A stretch of 64,000 nt of DNA from Colocasia esculenta (lineage: Eukaryota; Streptophyta; Magnoliopsida; Alismatales; Araceae), in the NCBI GenBank assembly GCA_014218235.1, contig JACBKR010000781.1, forward strand, positions 1,393,001 to 1,457,000, given 5' to 3'. The first letter of the stretch is position 1, and every line of letters begins with the position of its first letter. Both the position numbers and the translations under genes were made by a program. The notes under the pieces are model-generated. The model searched no databases. It saw only the letters and a list, made by a program, of their open reading frames with translations, and had not been told where the DNA came from. Positions 46,001 to 57,300 of this stretch are shown one piece after another.

Positions 46001-48405
46001 TGTACCCTAAAACCCGTTACACCTTAGGGATCAGTACGATCCATGGCCTTAGTGTTCTCTCCTTATCTTGCGATCACACTGGACCATCTAGCCTGTGTTC
46101 ATAGCACGGCTAGTGGGCGGTTGTGACTTCCACCAGACTGCCGGTACCTGACTTGGTGCCGTGCAACCGTTACTATCGTGTGTTTCTCATCATTTTACAC
46201 ATATGTCCCTATCTCATCTGATATCTCGTTACTCTCATCTGTTCACGTTCTCTCTACACTCTCGTCTAGTTCATCTACTACTCTCATCTATTCTTGGTAC
46301 TCTCTTGGCCATTTGTGATTGTCTAAGATAACAAATATGACTATGCTAGGCAACATTATAAGGGCCCGATCTGGTCCTTGGGAGGAGCACCTGAAAGGCT
46401 ATAACTCGTGGGGGTCTAATGATCAGGTGATGACATACACCAAACGCATGACTATCAAGATTTAATCTAAGACAATTCACAAACATTCTTGTACATGATA
46501 CTTGACTTGTGGTTGATAAAATGATCGACCAAACGCATGTTACTTGCTTTACTTGCTATCGTGACTAGTGCACTGTTGTGCAACCATACACGCTATCTCG
46601 TTACACGCTATCTCGTTACACGGCCAGTTCTTTATCATCCTAGTTTGCAATAATCTTTTGAAATGTATTACCGTTCACCTGTTATCTTGTACTATTACTC
46701 TCTTGACTATACTTGATCGTTCTCTCTAGTTGACCTACTTTACAAGACATTAATCACTTAAAGCATGCTTGTTTACACGAGATATTAAGTCCTACTGAGC
46801 GTTATCGCTCACCCTTCGTTATTTGTTATATGTGTTTCAGGTAAGTCAGGTGATGACCTTACACACAACAAGGGGATTGGACTGGAGTGATGAGCGTCCT
46901 GAAGTCATAGCGATGGAATGTCTTTAGTATCATAGAGTCTAGACAATTAGTTGCTTAGTTATCATTTCCAATGTAATGATGTTATTGAGCCCTATGTTTT
47001 GGCTCTGAATTTGTGATTGTAATAGTTTAGATGAATTATCAATAAAATGAGGAGTTTTATTACAATTATTGTTCATTAGATGCTCTGATATTTACGAATG
47101 TATGCGCAATTTACGTTACCATACTCTTTGTGCATGCCTCCCCGATTTATTCCGCTGCTAAATTGGCGGGGCATGACACTCTGCCTGGGCTCGGGTGATA
47201 GCCATAACCCGGCCTCTCCCTCGCTGCTGCAGTGCTCCTCTGCCACGACCTGCCTGTGGCTGCTGGAACTGCTGAGGCTGCTGCTGCTGCACACCTCTGC
47301 CATACCCATATTCTCTTGCATAGGGACAATTGCGGATCAAATGTCCCGGCTGATTACAATTATAACATCTATACCCTGGAGGAACAATAGGCTGCCTGGC
47401 AGTGCTCTGCTGCGACTCCTCCACCTCAGGCCTACCACGGCCTTGCTGGAACTGCGGACGACCTCCCCATCCTCTTCCTTTTCCTTTAAGTGCTTGCTTT
47501 AATTTCTGACCCCATTTACCAAAGCCTGATGTAGAAGGTCATGCTGGTGCCTTGCCCTTGCTTGCACCTACTATCTGCTGCGGTAGCCGAAAACTACCTG
47601 AACCTGATTCACCTGCCTGACGAGTACGGATAGACCTCTCCAAGGTAGCTGCCCTCTGCGTTGCCTCTTCCACTGTCTTGCACATGAGAGGTACTATCAC
47701 ATCCTGCAACTCCACTCTCAATCCTCTAATAAAATACTCAACCATCATGTTATTATCTGAAACCACATATGACGCATAACGGCTAAGTGCCATAAATCTC
47801 ATTTGGTACTCTAAGACTGAAGAGTTACCTTGCTGGAGAGTTCGGAATTGCTCTCTTTTTACTTGCTGCACTTGGATCGGAAAGAATGTATCATTGAACA
47901 CATCAAGAAACTCCGGCCAAGTGATAGCTTCTTCCGTCCTGCCTGCAAAAGTGGTTTGCATCTTCAATCGCCACCATTCCAAGGCAAAACCTCTCAACTG
48001 ATAAGCAGCTAATACAACTCTATCTGCTGCGGGACACCTCATAGTTGCAAAAACTCTTTCTATTTCATGAACCCAATGCTCAGCTGTATCTGGATTCGGC
48101 CCTCCTGAATAAGTAGGCGGCTGCAATCTCAGAAATTTCTCCACCTGCATCACCGGTTCTTCTGCTATCAATACTGGTGGTGGTGGTGGCACAGGTGCTA
48201 CAAAAGGTACCTCCACTCTCGGCGGAACTGGAGCAACATGTATTGCCTCTCCATCCCCAGGTGGCACTGCAACCGGTGGTACTGGCGCCTGCTGATCCAT
48301 TCTCACCTGAATATCCGTGAGGCTCTCCCAAATTCTTTATATCATTCGCTGGGTGCTTTCCTCCGGATCATCTCCTCCACCACCCCAATCTCTCCTATCA
48401 GCCAT
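40065..48405 (-). pseudogene. gag-pol polyprotein of element 2, six nonsense codons
   Basis: One reading frame from ATG 48405-48403 to the stop at 40067-40065, about 1540 codons once the nested LTR plus one 5-bp repeat is removed; all segments keep the same frame. Parts: Gag capsid (about 48200-47560), CCHC knuckle (CYNCNQPGHLIRNC, about 47350), protease (LFDSGASHSFI, 43400), reverse transcriptase (FVVMPFGLTNAP, VFIDDILIYS, 42788-41937), RNase H (41927-41620), integrase HHCC (HPGSTKMYHDLRRHFWWP, CAICQQIK) and core (SDRDPRF, HPQTDGQTERT), then a chromodomain-like tail (VKVRWENRLSGEDTWE). Nonsense codons are at 48337, 47539, 42975, 42798, 41937 and 41142 (lowest base of each). In RNase H the usual TDHKSL is TYHKSL, losing a catalytic Asp (41766-41768). 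Confidence 0.93.
43466..47178 (+). mobile_element. Nested solo LTR, 3.7 kb
   Basis: Lies between the Gag zinc knuckle and protease of element 2. It starts TGTAGTACCCCAG and ends GGGGCATGACA (inverted TGT..T.CCCC), flanked by atctg (43461-43465) and ctctg (47179-47183), four of five bases alike. Removing it with one repeat restores the host gag-pol frame. It has no gag or pol, so it is most likely a solo LTR of a large-LTR gypsy element in plus orientation. A polyadenylation-like aataaaatgagg lies near 47041. A CGCG-rich patch is at about 45275-45470. Confidence 0.82.
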
Positions 48406-48547
48406 TTCAGAAATTTCTACATACACAAAACACCAGACAAAAATCAAAACCACCAATTACCAAAAACCAGGGTCCCTACCAGTAGTGTTCAAAGACCGAA
48501 ATAGGGCTATGTATCTTTCTAATTCCCTTATATTAACACGGACTTTT

Positions 48548-48559
48548 CTCTGATACCAA
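48548..48559 (-). promoter_or_regulatory. Primer-binding site of element 2
   Basis: Minus strand TTGGTATCAGAG, complementary to the 3' end of initiator tRNA-Met, one base inside the 5' LTR end at 48561. Confidence 0.88.
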
Positions 48560-48560
48560 C

Positions 48561-50852
48561 TGTGATGGAACGCCTCGGCCAAGCCCGTTAAACCGATAAC
48601 GTACTTGATCCGAGTCCGCCTCCCGCGAATGGGCCGAAGCCTCGCAAGGGATACCAAACCACAGTCCGTGTAAACATAAAGGAACACACCACATTTCATA
48701 TATATTTCACAGTTTTACATAGCCAAATTTCCACAAAAACTGAAAAGAGGTACAAGAGCCTGGGGCATACCCCAAGGTACAACTAAAGAAAGTAAACAAC
48801 TACAAAGCTACACTGCTGGAGAACTACACAGCTGGAACTACTCCGCTGGAGGTACTGACCCGGCACCGCTACGACGCGGCCCTGAACTGGACATCGGACG
48901 AGAAACGTCCTCCTCGCCCTCACCTGTGGGGGGTAGGGGTGAGCCTCTCTAGTCACTGGCTCAGTAGGGAACTCCCCCAAAACCGAGCAAACCAACACAC
49001 AAGTACGAATAGTAAACAGCACCAACAATTTATATAACAACTAAGCAGGTAAGTAAAGCTGTAAAAGTACTCACCGTCTGCCGACTACGAGAAACAACAG
49101 TAATAATTAAACGGCAAACCAGTACAGGTGTACAAGCTAAAGTAGAGACAGCCAACACGAGCCACGTGAACTGGTTCGCGACACCAGAAACTGACTCGGA
49201 CAACTAGCACAGGTCTACCTCTCAGTCTCGCAGCCACGGACGAAAGGTCCAGCTGCCGCTCCACGTAAAAAGGTCAAGCAACTGTGGAGACCAACTAAAC
49301 ACCACCACCTGCAGACCACACGGTCACAGGCCCATGCCTGGCACCTTCAGAGACCCTGGCCTGGGCTCGCTAGAGTGAGGCACTGGAAAAGGACTAGTTG
49401 GGGTCCAGTACGTCTACTGGTGTCCGTACCCCCAACTACGAGCGCGCTACAAGTGACTAAAAACAAACACAAGTGTCACTGTCCCACTGTTGTCTTTCCC
49501 TCAGCCGGACGTACAACTCAAACACAAGAGTGAGGGTGTCCAGGTCAGACGACACAGACCTCGACGGTACAACACAAGTACCGGGACAAAGCCCCGAGCT
49601 AACAGCCTGGCTCACAAAGAACCTGGGGCACCCAACTGGAGAGGTAACCACGGTAGGCGTCGTACTACTCGCCACGTACACAATACCACGTGCACGTCAC
49701 ACACAAACCACGTGAAACCTCACGTAAACCACAAGTAACCACGGTCCACCACACGTGAACCCAACTGACTCGCGTAAACAACACGCAGTCACTGAAGTAA
49801 GCAACTAACTGCATACCTTGTATGCTAAACACGAAAACCAAGTGCACTCAGTGCACCTCATGTGTCAACACACATGCATTATCGATAAATACTGCAAACA
49901 GTCGTTTCAGCTCATAACCAGTAGGCGGCAACATTGACTGCCGCTTACACTAAGTCAACGGCAAGGGACCTAGCCGTCAACATCCTAGATGAGGAGCTTG
50001 GCGACAAACGATGTTGACGCCAAGTTCTCCGGCCATAAACCCTGCAGAAACCCTAATCCGGCTCTGCGGGTTTTCTAACCGTTCTAACTACAGAAAAACA
50101 TGCAAATGCAGTTCCTTTAGCATGCTAGAACCCAATACAACCCATTACAACATGCTTCGTACATTAAACTACTCAAACCACCCATATCCCCGTATGGTGC
50201 AACTTTATCCAATCATGCATTATCATGCTGGTTCAGGTAGTTATGATGTGTTTTAATGTTTCTACGGAGTTAAACGGGTTCGTCCCCTACCTCAGAACAC
50301 GCTAGAACTTCCCGCAATCTCCCGGTTCACGCCGAGCCCTCCGCGAGCTCCCACGGGAATTGCACCACGCCGCGACATTTCCTCGCGCAATTCGGCAACG
50401 CCACGCGTTCTACGATCGTCCAACCACTCCTCGGAACCTGTTAGAAGCTTCAGAGACACGGGGGCAGCAGGCTGGGGCAAGAGGGAATGAGAGTGAGCTG
50501 AGAGAACTGCCCTTGGGTGAGCCTATAACCTGCAGAATTCTCAAGTTGGCGTCAACCCCTATGCCGCCAATAGCAACCGCCACCCTTAGCGTCCACATCT
50601 ACTGCCGCCAAGTTCAAGCAGTGAACGTCCACTAACCTGGACGCCAACCAGTCAACGGCCACCCCTGGCCGCCAACTCCAACTAAACAGCAGCATGTCCT
50701 GTTTCATTTCAGGACCAACCCTGCTATTCACCAACTCAAGCCATACATTCACATCACACATTCCACACAACTAGCTCACATTGGCCTCACAACGGCCTAC
50801 ACAACCAACACACACATGATCCATATGGATCTGAAAGGCACGCGACGTTACA
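48561..50852 (-). repeat. 5' LTR of element 2
   Basis: Full-length LTR of 2292 bp. Plus strand starts TGTGATGGAACGCC and ends CGCGACGTTACA. It adjoins the primer-binding site, making it the 5' LTR of a minus-strand element. Confidence 0.93.
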
Positions 50853-51653
50853 TTACTTCTCCTCCCCACCTCCTTTTTGTTGCTATTTCTTGCGCCCTCC
50901 ATCTCCATATCTTTTGACCTCCTCGCCCTCGCCTTCTCCCTCCACCCCTCGCTCCACTCCTCCCTACCCCCCTCCGTCTTGGCAAGCTTTGGTTTATTGG
51001 CACCCATTTTACAATCGCCCACCGTCGCCTTTCTCTTCTATCCATCCCATCTAGCATCCAGTGTTGGGTTTTCTCTCTGACCCCTATTTTGTCTCCGGTG
51101 GGACTATTGTTGGGGCTTCAATATTTTCCTTCATTTAGTTGTCAGTGTGGTATTTGCTATTTAGGATCTTTTGTAGAATGTGCCTTAGGTGTTGGGATCC
51201 CCTTTCCATCGTAAGTCTCCAAGTCTCTCCAAAACTAGAGATTTTACGTTGGCGTGGTAGCTTGTGTCCGGGGGCTTATCCTCACACCTTCTTAAGGTGT
51301 GTTTCTTCCAAGCTACAAGTCATGTTCTACCGCAAATGGTCGATACGGCCTTGTCCCTTTGGAGCGGATCTTCTCAGATCGGATCAAGGTAACCTCAAGC
51401 TCCTCGTCTCATTTGATCCTGATTATAGTGTGGCATCTTTAGTGCTTGTTTTATCATCTATTATCTATGTGAAGGCTTGTTATCTTGTGTTCTTCCTATA
51501 GTGCTCGAAGTATGTTTGGGGCTTTCCCTTTAGCCTTAGATATTATGTAAGCTGCTCTTGTTTCTCTCGTGTTTGTGTGATGTACTTTGTGATCTAGTAA
51601 ATCGAGTTTGTAGGTCCTTTCTTTGTAAAAAAAAAAATACTTACTCACTAGTT

Positions 51654-52103
51654 TCCCTAAAGCACATTGGCTACGAAAGAGACCTAAGATGCACTGGAAA
51701 TATATTAAGAATGTGTAATAAATATTTCTCAAGTCCATGAGCCAGTGCCGCAACAGACAAGACCTCTACCTTGGGTAGAGGCCACTCGGGTTCAATCCTT
51801 GTCTCTGCCATTTTTTGGTAGAGGTATGACCCCTGGGTTTTTCGGGCCTCTTGTAGAGTGGTCTAACTATTTGCTTCGTTCTACCACGCATATAGAGGGT
51901 GCACATGTAGATGCCTCTTAGTGCCCCTCGAAGACGCTTCTAGAAGGTGTTGGTGTTGACGCACACTTTTCGAAGCCATACTAAATCTCGTCCCTTGAGA
52001 GAGAGAGAGAGAGAGTAAATATAAGGCTATATCTCTAATGAACAATATAGTTGTAGAGGGGGGAAAATAGTGGCCCATAAAACCCATCTTTCGATGCCTG
52101 CTT
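51654..52103. other. Intergenic DNA with a SINE-like unit
   Basis: Contains the tRNA-like unit at 51726-51800 and a short GA repeat at about 52000-52015. No gene. Confidence 0.4.
51726..51800 (+). repeat. tRNA-derived SINE-like unit
   Basis: Has A-box-like gccagtgccgcaacag and, about 45 bp on, B-box-like gggttcaatccttg. Later sequence (tagaggtatgacccc...) may be its body; the end is not clear. Confidence 0.5.
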
Positions 52104-53106
52104 AATAAAGAAAGAAGGCCCAATAAACTTGCCAAGGCCTGGAGGTGGAAGGCTTGCACTGAAGGCCCAAACTAATTATCGCTAAATAATAAAGAAAGAA
52201 AGAAGGCCCAATAAACTTGCCAAGACATGGAGGTCGGAGGCTTACACTAGAGGCCCAAACTTAGGGCCTCGAGCGGGATGACTCGGGAGGCTAAAAGCCC
52301 CCGAGACCCCGACTGCTCGAGGCAGAAGATCGCTAGAGGCCAAGACTACCTGATGGACTGCTCAAGGGATCATGAGAGATCCTAGTTCACGGAGAGAATG
52401 GAGACTCGGGGATGATCCACAAAACCCAAGGCACCTCTGAGTCACCCAGGCTGCAAATTAAGGGTCCCACCATGTGACACCTCTTTGATGATAAGGACAA
52501 CAACTGAGAAAGGTAGAAGGATAGAGATGGGATTGAAAGAGTCCTAAGTAACAAGTATCCGAACTCATAGGCAATACTTATCCTTAAGGAACGTCTCCCC
52601 AATCTACCTCTATCTCCCGTCCAACCATTTCCACCTTATCTTTAGGGAGCCGATCGCTATAAAACCCAAGAACCCTGATGCAAGGACAACGAAGATAAGG
52701 TGAAGGATGATAAGGACTCATAGAGGACAGCAACTGAGAAAGGTAGAAGGATAGAGATGAGATTGAAAGAGTTTTGAGTAGCAGGCATCCGAACTCATAA
52801 GGCAATATTTATCCTTAAAGAACGCCTCCCAATCTACCTCTATCTCCTATCCGACCCTTTCCACCTTATCTTCAGGAAGCCGATCGCTATAAAACCCAAG
52901 AACCCCCGATGCAAGTAAGACAATCTGAGGCACCTACTCTGGTGAAGGGTGCTCTTGCACTCATAACTTCTTTATCTCTTTCTATATTTCCATTAATTCT
53001 GACTTCATTGTCAGAAAGTTATTTTTAAAACCTCTTCCCATGCTTTGCAAATCTCTTTAGAAGAAGGTACTCATCTCCATCACCGACACTCCACCGACGT
53101 TCGACA
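52104..53106 (+). repeat. LTR-like segment with duplicated promoter
   Basis: Layout of a plant LTR on the plus strand. A 230-bp block is present twice (caactgagaaaggtagaagg at 52501 and 52731), each copy ending in the TATA-like cgatcgctataaaacccaag (TATA at 52658 and 52888). The segment ends ccgacgttcgaca at 53106. An upstream block (aataaagaaagaaggccc, 52104 and about 52188) is also duplicated. The LTR start, primer site and target repeats are not identified, so family and limits are uncertain. Confidence 0.6.
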
Positions 53107-54312
53107 GTTCATTGTGAAGGCTCAAGATCCATGCCTCTTCAAGTAGTTTTTAGAAAACAAAAGTTGCCGTAAGTCAATAAACTAGAGCTATACTACACAT
53201 AAACTTAAATTCTTCATACTTTACATAAAATTGAATATTATTATAGTAATTTTTTAAGAGAAATTAATTTAAAAAATTTGACTGTAATACGGAGGTCTTT
53301 ACTATAACACGATTTAACATATACTGTAATCAGAAATAACAATTATTGTAATGAATTACAGTTCTATTAAAGATTAAAAAATAAATCAAATATCTGTTAA
53401 AATTTTTAATTAATTTATATAAATTTTTATTATAAAAAAGTAAATAACAGGATGCACCAAATTAGACCGCCGCGAGGCAACGGATCGAAAGCGGGAGGAA
53501 GGGGGGTGGGGGGGTGGGCGCCCGGCTGCCCGCACTGGCCCCGCAACGAATCCCGCCAAACAGCAAAACGTGCACGTGCCGCCTAAGCGTTCGCATCCAC
53601 GCCTTCCTTCCCAATGGGAGAAGCCTGAGAGGCTCGTTTTCGATTTCCACAATCCTCGCGCTCCCCCAAACATGAAGAAAAAAGAGAAGGTCGAGATGGC
53701 GCGCGTCCCCGCTCGTCCATTCCGATCCACCCGTCAGTCCGTCACCTTCGTCATCGTCATCCCGAATCCGACCTTTCTCCCTCCTCCAGCACCCGCCGCC
53801 GCCGCCTTGCTCTCTTCTTCCTCGTCTCCGCCGCGGACTCCTCATCTTCCGCCGCTACCCCGAGGTCGTCTTTCTTTGGGTTTCCCCTCCGTCGACTGTT
53901 CGCTCGACCTGTAGTCGACTGACTTGTTCTTTCCTTTCTACTCCCCACTGCTCTGGTTCGAGATTTCCCATTCCGCGTGCTGGTCGATGCGGTGAAGGTC
54001 AACGCGAGTCGCCTGCGGATGTCTTTACAGTCGGGACATTGAGAATTGTACTCGGGGGCGGCGGAACAGCTGAATCTTGTGTGGGATTGGTTGCCTTGGC
54101 CTCTTTCGTGCTGAATTTTGGGACCAGAATCCTTCGAGTGGAATTTTGGTGTTCCTAGGTACCGTTCTACGGATATGGGGGTGACCTTGTTTTCTCTACA
54201 CTCGGAAAGGGTTTATCAGCAACAACTTCGTACGCTGGCGTATTTTTGAGGGCGTATCGGGTAGATTTCCCCGGCCATATTCCGTCAGGGGCCGGGGAAT
54301 TCTTTGTTTTAA
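53107..54312 (+). promoter_or_regulatory. Upstream region of the NTMC2T5-like gene
   Basis: 53107-53450 is AT-rich without features. From about 53460 it turns GC-rich and probably holds the promoter and 5' UTR. An open frame at 53570-53914 has no recognisable protein. An in-frame TAA directly precedes the ATG at 54313. Confidence 0.5.
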
Positions 54313-57300
54313 ATGGTTGCCGCACTGAAGGAATCTGTGAGTTCCAGTTATCCACAGATTGGCTGGTTATTGCCAAGTACCTGCCCACGTAGGGCCGGAG
54401 ACGATGGGTCTGGGAGAAGCTCTTGGCCAAGCTGCCAGAAGTTAAGAGTCTGTTCTCGTTTCGTTTCTCGTAGAGTTTCGAGCCTCGGACGGATGTGCAG
54501 GGCATCCGTTCGGTTCCCCAACGGTGGAAATGCCAATCCAATGCATAATGATGTCAGGCAAAGCGTTAAAGGCCAGAATTTGGTAGTTGCAGGTCACCTC
54601 TCGGATGGGCTCAACTACGAAGAATTGCCATCGGAGCCAGTTCAGGTGTCCTCGAATTTCACCAACTTTCAGGAAGACCCAATGGTTGATAAGCTCAGGA
54701 CTCAGCTTGGCGTAATCCATCCCATCCCTGCGCCTCCAATCAACCGAAACATCATCGGCCTGTTTGTTTTCTTCTTCTTTTTTGGGGTTATATTTGACAA
54801 GTTCTGGACTTGGAGGAAGAGGAGACAGTCAGGTAGAGAGATTGAATCAGGAATAAGGCCTCAAGTGCCCACAAGCTTCTCTTTATTTCTCGAGAAGGAT
54901 TTGCAGAGGAAAGAGTCAGTGGAATGGGTCAACATGGTCCTCGGGAAGTTGTGGAGGGTTTACCGAGAAGGGATAGAGAACTGGATCGTTGGGTTACTTC
55001 AGCCTGTTATAGATGACCTCAAGAAGCCTGACTATGTGCGAAGGGTGGAGATAAAGCAATTCTCACTAGGAAATGAGCCATTGTCTGTCAGGAATGTTGA
55101 GCGTAGAACCTCTCGTCGAGCAAATGATTTGCAGTAAGTAAGTTGTCTGTTTCATCTCGTTGAATTAAAATGCGAGTGATAATGACCCTCTTAATAAACT
55201 TTAGTTCCGCTTAAATTTTGCTACCTGTACTCTGATCCAGCACAAACTAGGTTGATTAAGTGTATGCTCTTAAACCTCAAGTGTATATTAAGATTATCTG
55301 TCATAAATATTAGGCGTTTTTCCTTTTGACAACTCTCTGACTGGAATACTCCCATAAGAAACAATATTTTACCTTCCCAAAAGGTTTTCCTTTAATGGGA
55401 AAAGCATGATGTCTGCTTACCCAGGTTACTGATACCTATGCGTCCTAATTGTCTAGTCAACTTTGGACTTGTTAAAATATTGACAGTTTCTCATTTGCTG
55501 TCCAAAGGCCCAAAAGTAAGAATTTCTAGACAAGCCGTCAGGTTGCCTACACGTAATCGCTTGGTAGAAAATGCCTATCTTTTTTAGGATGAATGCATTA
55601 AGAGAATGTGATTGAAGATCATGATATCTGCCCTTGCTGACAAATATGGTATGAGCAGTTAAATGGAGTTGTAATCTTGTAATTATCTATTTAATCCTTT
55701 TTGTGCCTTTTCTTACAGGTACCAAATAGGTCTCCGTTATACCGGGGGTGCCCGCATGTTGTTGTCTCTTTCCTTGAAATTTGGTATCGGACCAATCGTT
55801 GTACCAGTTGGGATCAGGGATTTTGATATTGATGGAGAATTGTGGGTCAAATTGCGATTGATACAAACGGAACCATGGATAGGGGCTGTATCATGGGCTT
55901 TTGTGTCTCTTCCAAAGATCAAGTTTGAACTGGCGCCATTTCGTTTATTTAATCTCATGGGTATGTCTTGCTTCATTACTTTACATTGTTCATCGTTTTA
56001 CACTGCATTCGTATTGACCAAAAACATGACTTAGGAACATACACCCGAACGGAAAAACTAAAATGTTGAATATTTCCATGTCATACGTGAGAAATATTTA
56101 ACTTTCTTAGTGACAAAAATATTCCCTTTTCAACATTTTGCTCATTTTCTGGTCTGTGAAGGGATTTTGAAAATTTTCTGCTAATGTATATATATGTGAT
56201 GTTAGCTGAATTGCTATGCCAAATAATCAATTATTAATGGGCATATATTTATCTCTAACTTCTGTATATTAGGCGTCTCTTGGTGATTTGATATAATATT
56301 TCTAAAGCCTAAACTAATGAAAATTACCTCAAAGTAGGCTAATCTTACTTTTTCTGTTTCCTGCATGTAATGGGTCGATCGCCATCAGCAATCCCTGTTC
56401 TTTCAATGTAAGTCAAAGACTCCTCACTTATGGCATGAGTTGATGTGCTTCAACTTTAGTAGCATTGATGGGAAATGAAGGATGATTAAATCAAAGTATT
56501 TATTATGTTTTATTTGACCTATTAAATGACCCAATGGTTGTAATCTTGTTGGCTTTACAAATTTCTAGTCCCCCCCTTTCTCTCCCATCCCTAACCTCTT
56601 TGCTCTCTTCGTCCCGCATCAAGCATCCTTTTTGGAACTCTTTGTCACTTTATTCACGGGTCTGGAATGTCAGCAAAAACTTATATGCTTGAAAAGATTA
56701 TGCTTTTTTGTGTTTGTTGCTATTTGAAAAGTGAAAAAAGTTACTTACTTGCTTTGCACACCTTTCCCCTAATCTTCCTTTCTGTTAACTAGATTGCATG
56801 ATTTACTTAAAAATTTTCTAGATGCTTGACTTGGAGCTTGTTGACAAGAGAGAATACTTCAGATAAATCAGTACTGAAAACTAACTGAAGAAAATTAGCT
56901 GATATTTTTTAGGCCATTGGGTAGCGAAACTGGATAGGTTTCCCAGTCATGGTAAAAGGATTTCTGCTTATTGAGAGGATAATGATTTAATCCTGAGACG
57001 GACTATGAGAAAAACTAAAATCAGAGAAAATAAACAAATCACAGCAAGAAAGAAAAGGAAAAGCATAAAATAAAAATCCCTAGGGAAAGAATAGTAAACT
57101 AGAATAGATGATTTATGAAGAATGAAAGTGGGGAACATGGAAAGAAGAGTGCAGGGAATAGGGATCACTGAATAAAATTGGATGGGGATGTAACCATATC
57201 TACAGGGGTTTTCTTATTTCTTATGTTTTTCTGCGCTATCAGTTGACCACCGAAGAAAACTGGAGTAAGAGAAATATAGACTGCTGAGATTTGAGCAGAT

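Larger units (their letters stand above)
38330..50852 (-). mobile_element. Complete Ty3/gypsy chromovirus-type retrotransposon (element 2)
   Basis: 12.5 kb on the minus strand with both LTRs, a primer-binding site and gag-pol in the order gag, protease, RT, RNase H, integrase, chromodomain-like tail. Flanks are ttacc (38325-38329) and ttact (50853-50857), four of five bases shared. It is interrupted by a nested LTR at 43466-47178. Large LTRs, an initiator-Met primer site and the chromodomain-like tail suggest the Tekay/Del group of chromoviruses. Premature stops make it non-autonomous now. Confidence 0.92.
37865..51638 (+). mobile_element. Poly(A) retroposon split by a gypsy element
   Basis: Two halves, 37865-38329 and about 50858-51638, together about 1.25 kb, end in an A run (51627-51637) and are flanked by a perfect 15-bp repeat acttactcactagtt (37850-37864 and 51639-51653). 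Poly(A) plus a 15-bp duplication marks target-primed retroposition. The left half is C/T-rich with gaaaccctag-type leader sequence. No endonuclease or reverse transcriptase frame is present, so it is an internally deleted LINE or another non-autonomous passenger. Everything between the halves is the younger gypsy nest. Confidence 0.82.

Noticed and set aside
53570..53914. Plus-strand frame of 114 codons upstream of the NTMC2T5-like gene
   Set aside because: GC-rich leader region; Pro/Ser-rich composition without a motif, and an in-frame stop separates it from the true start.
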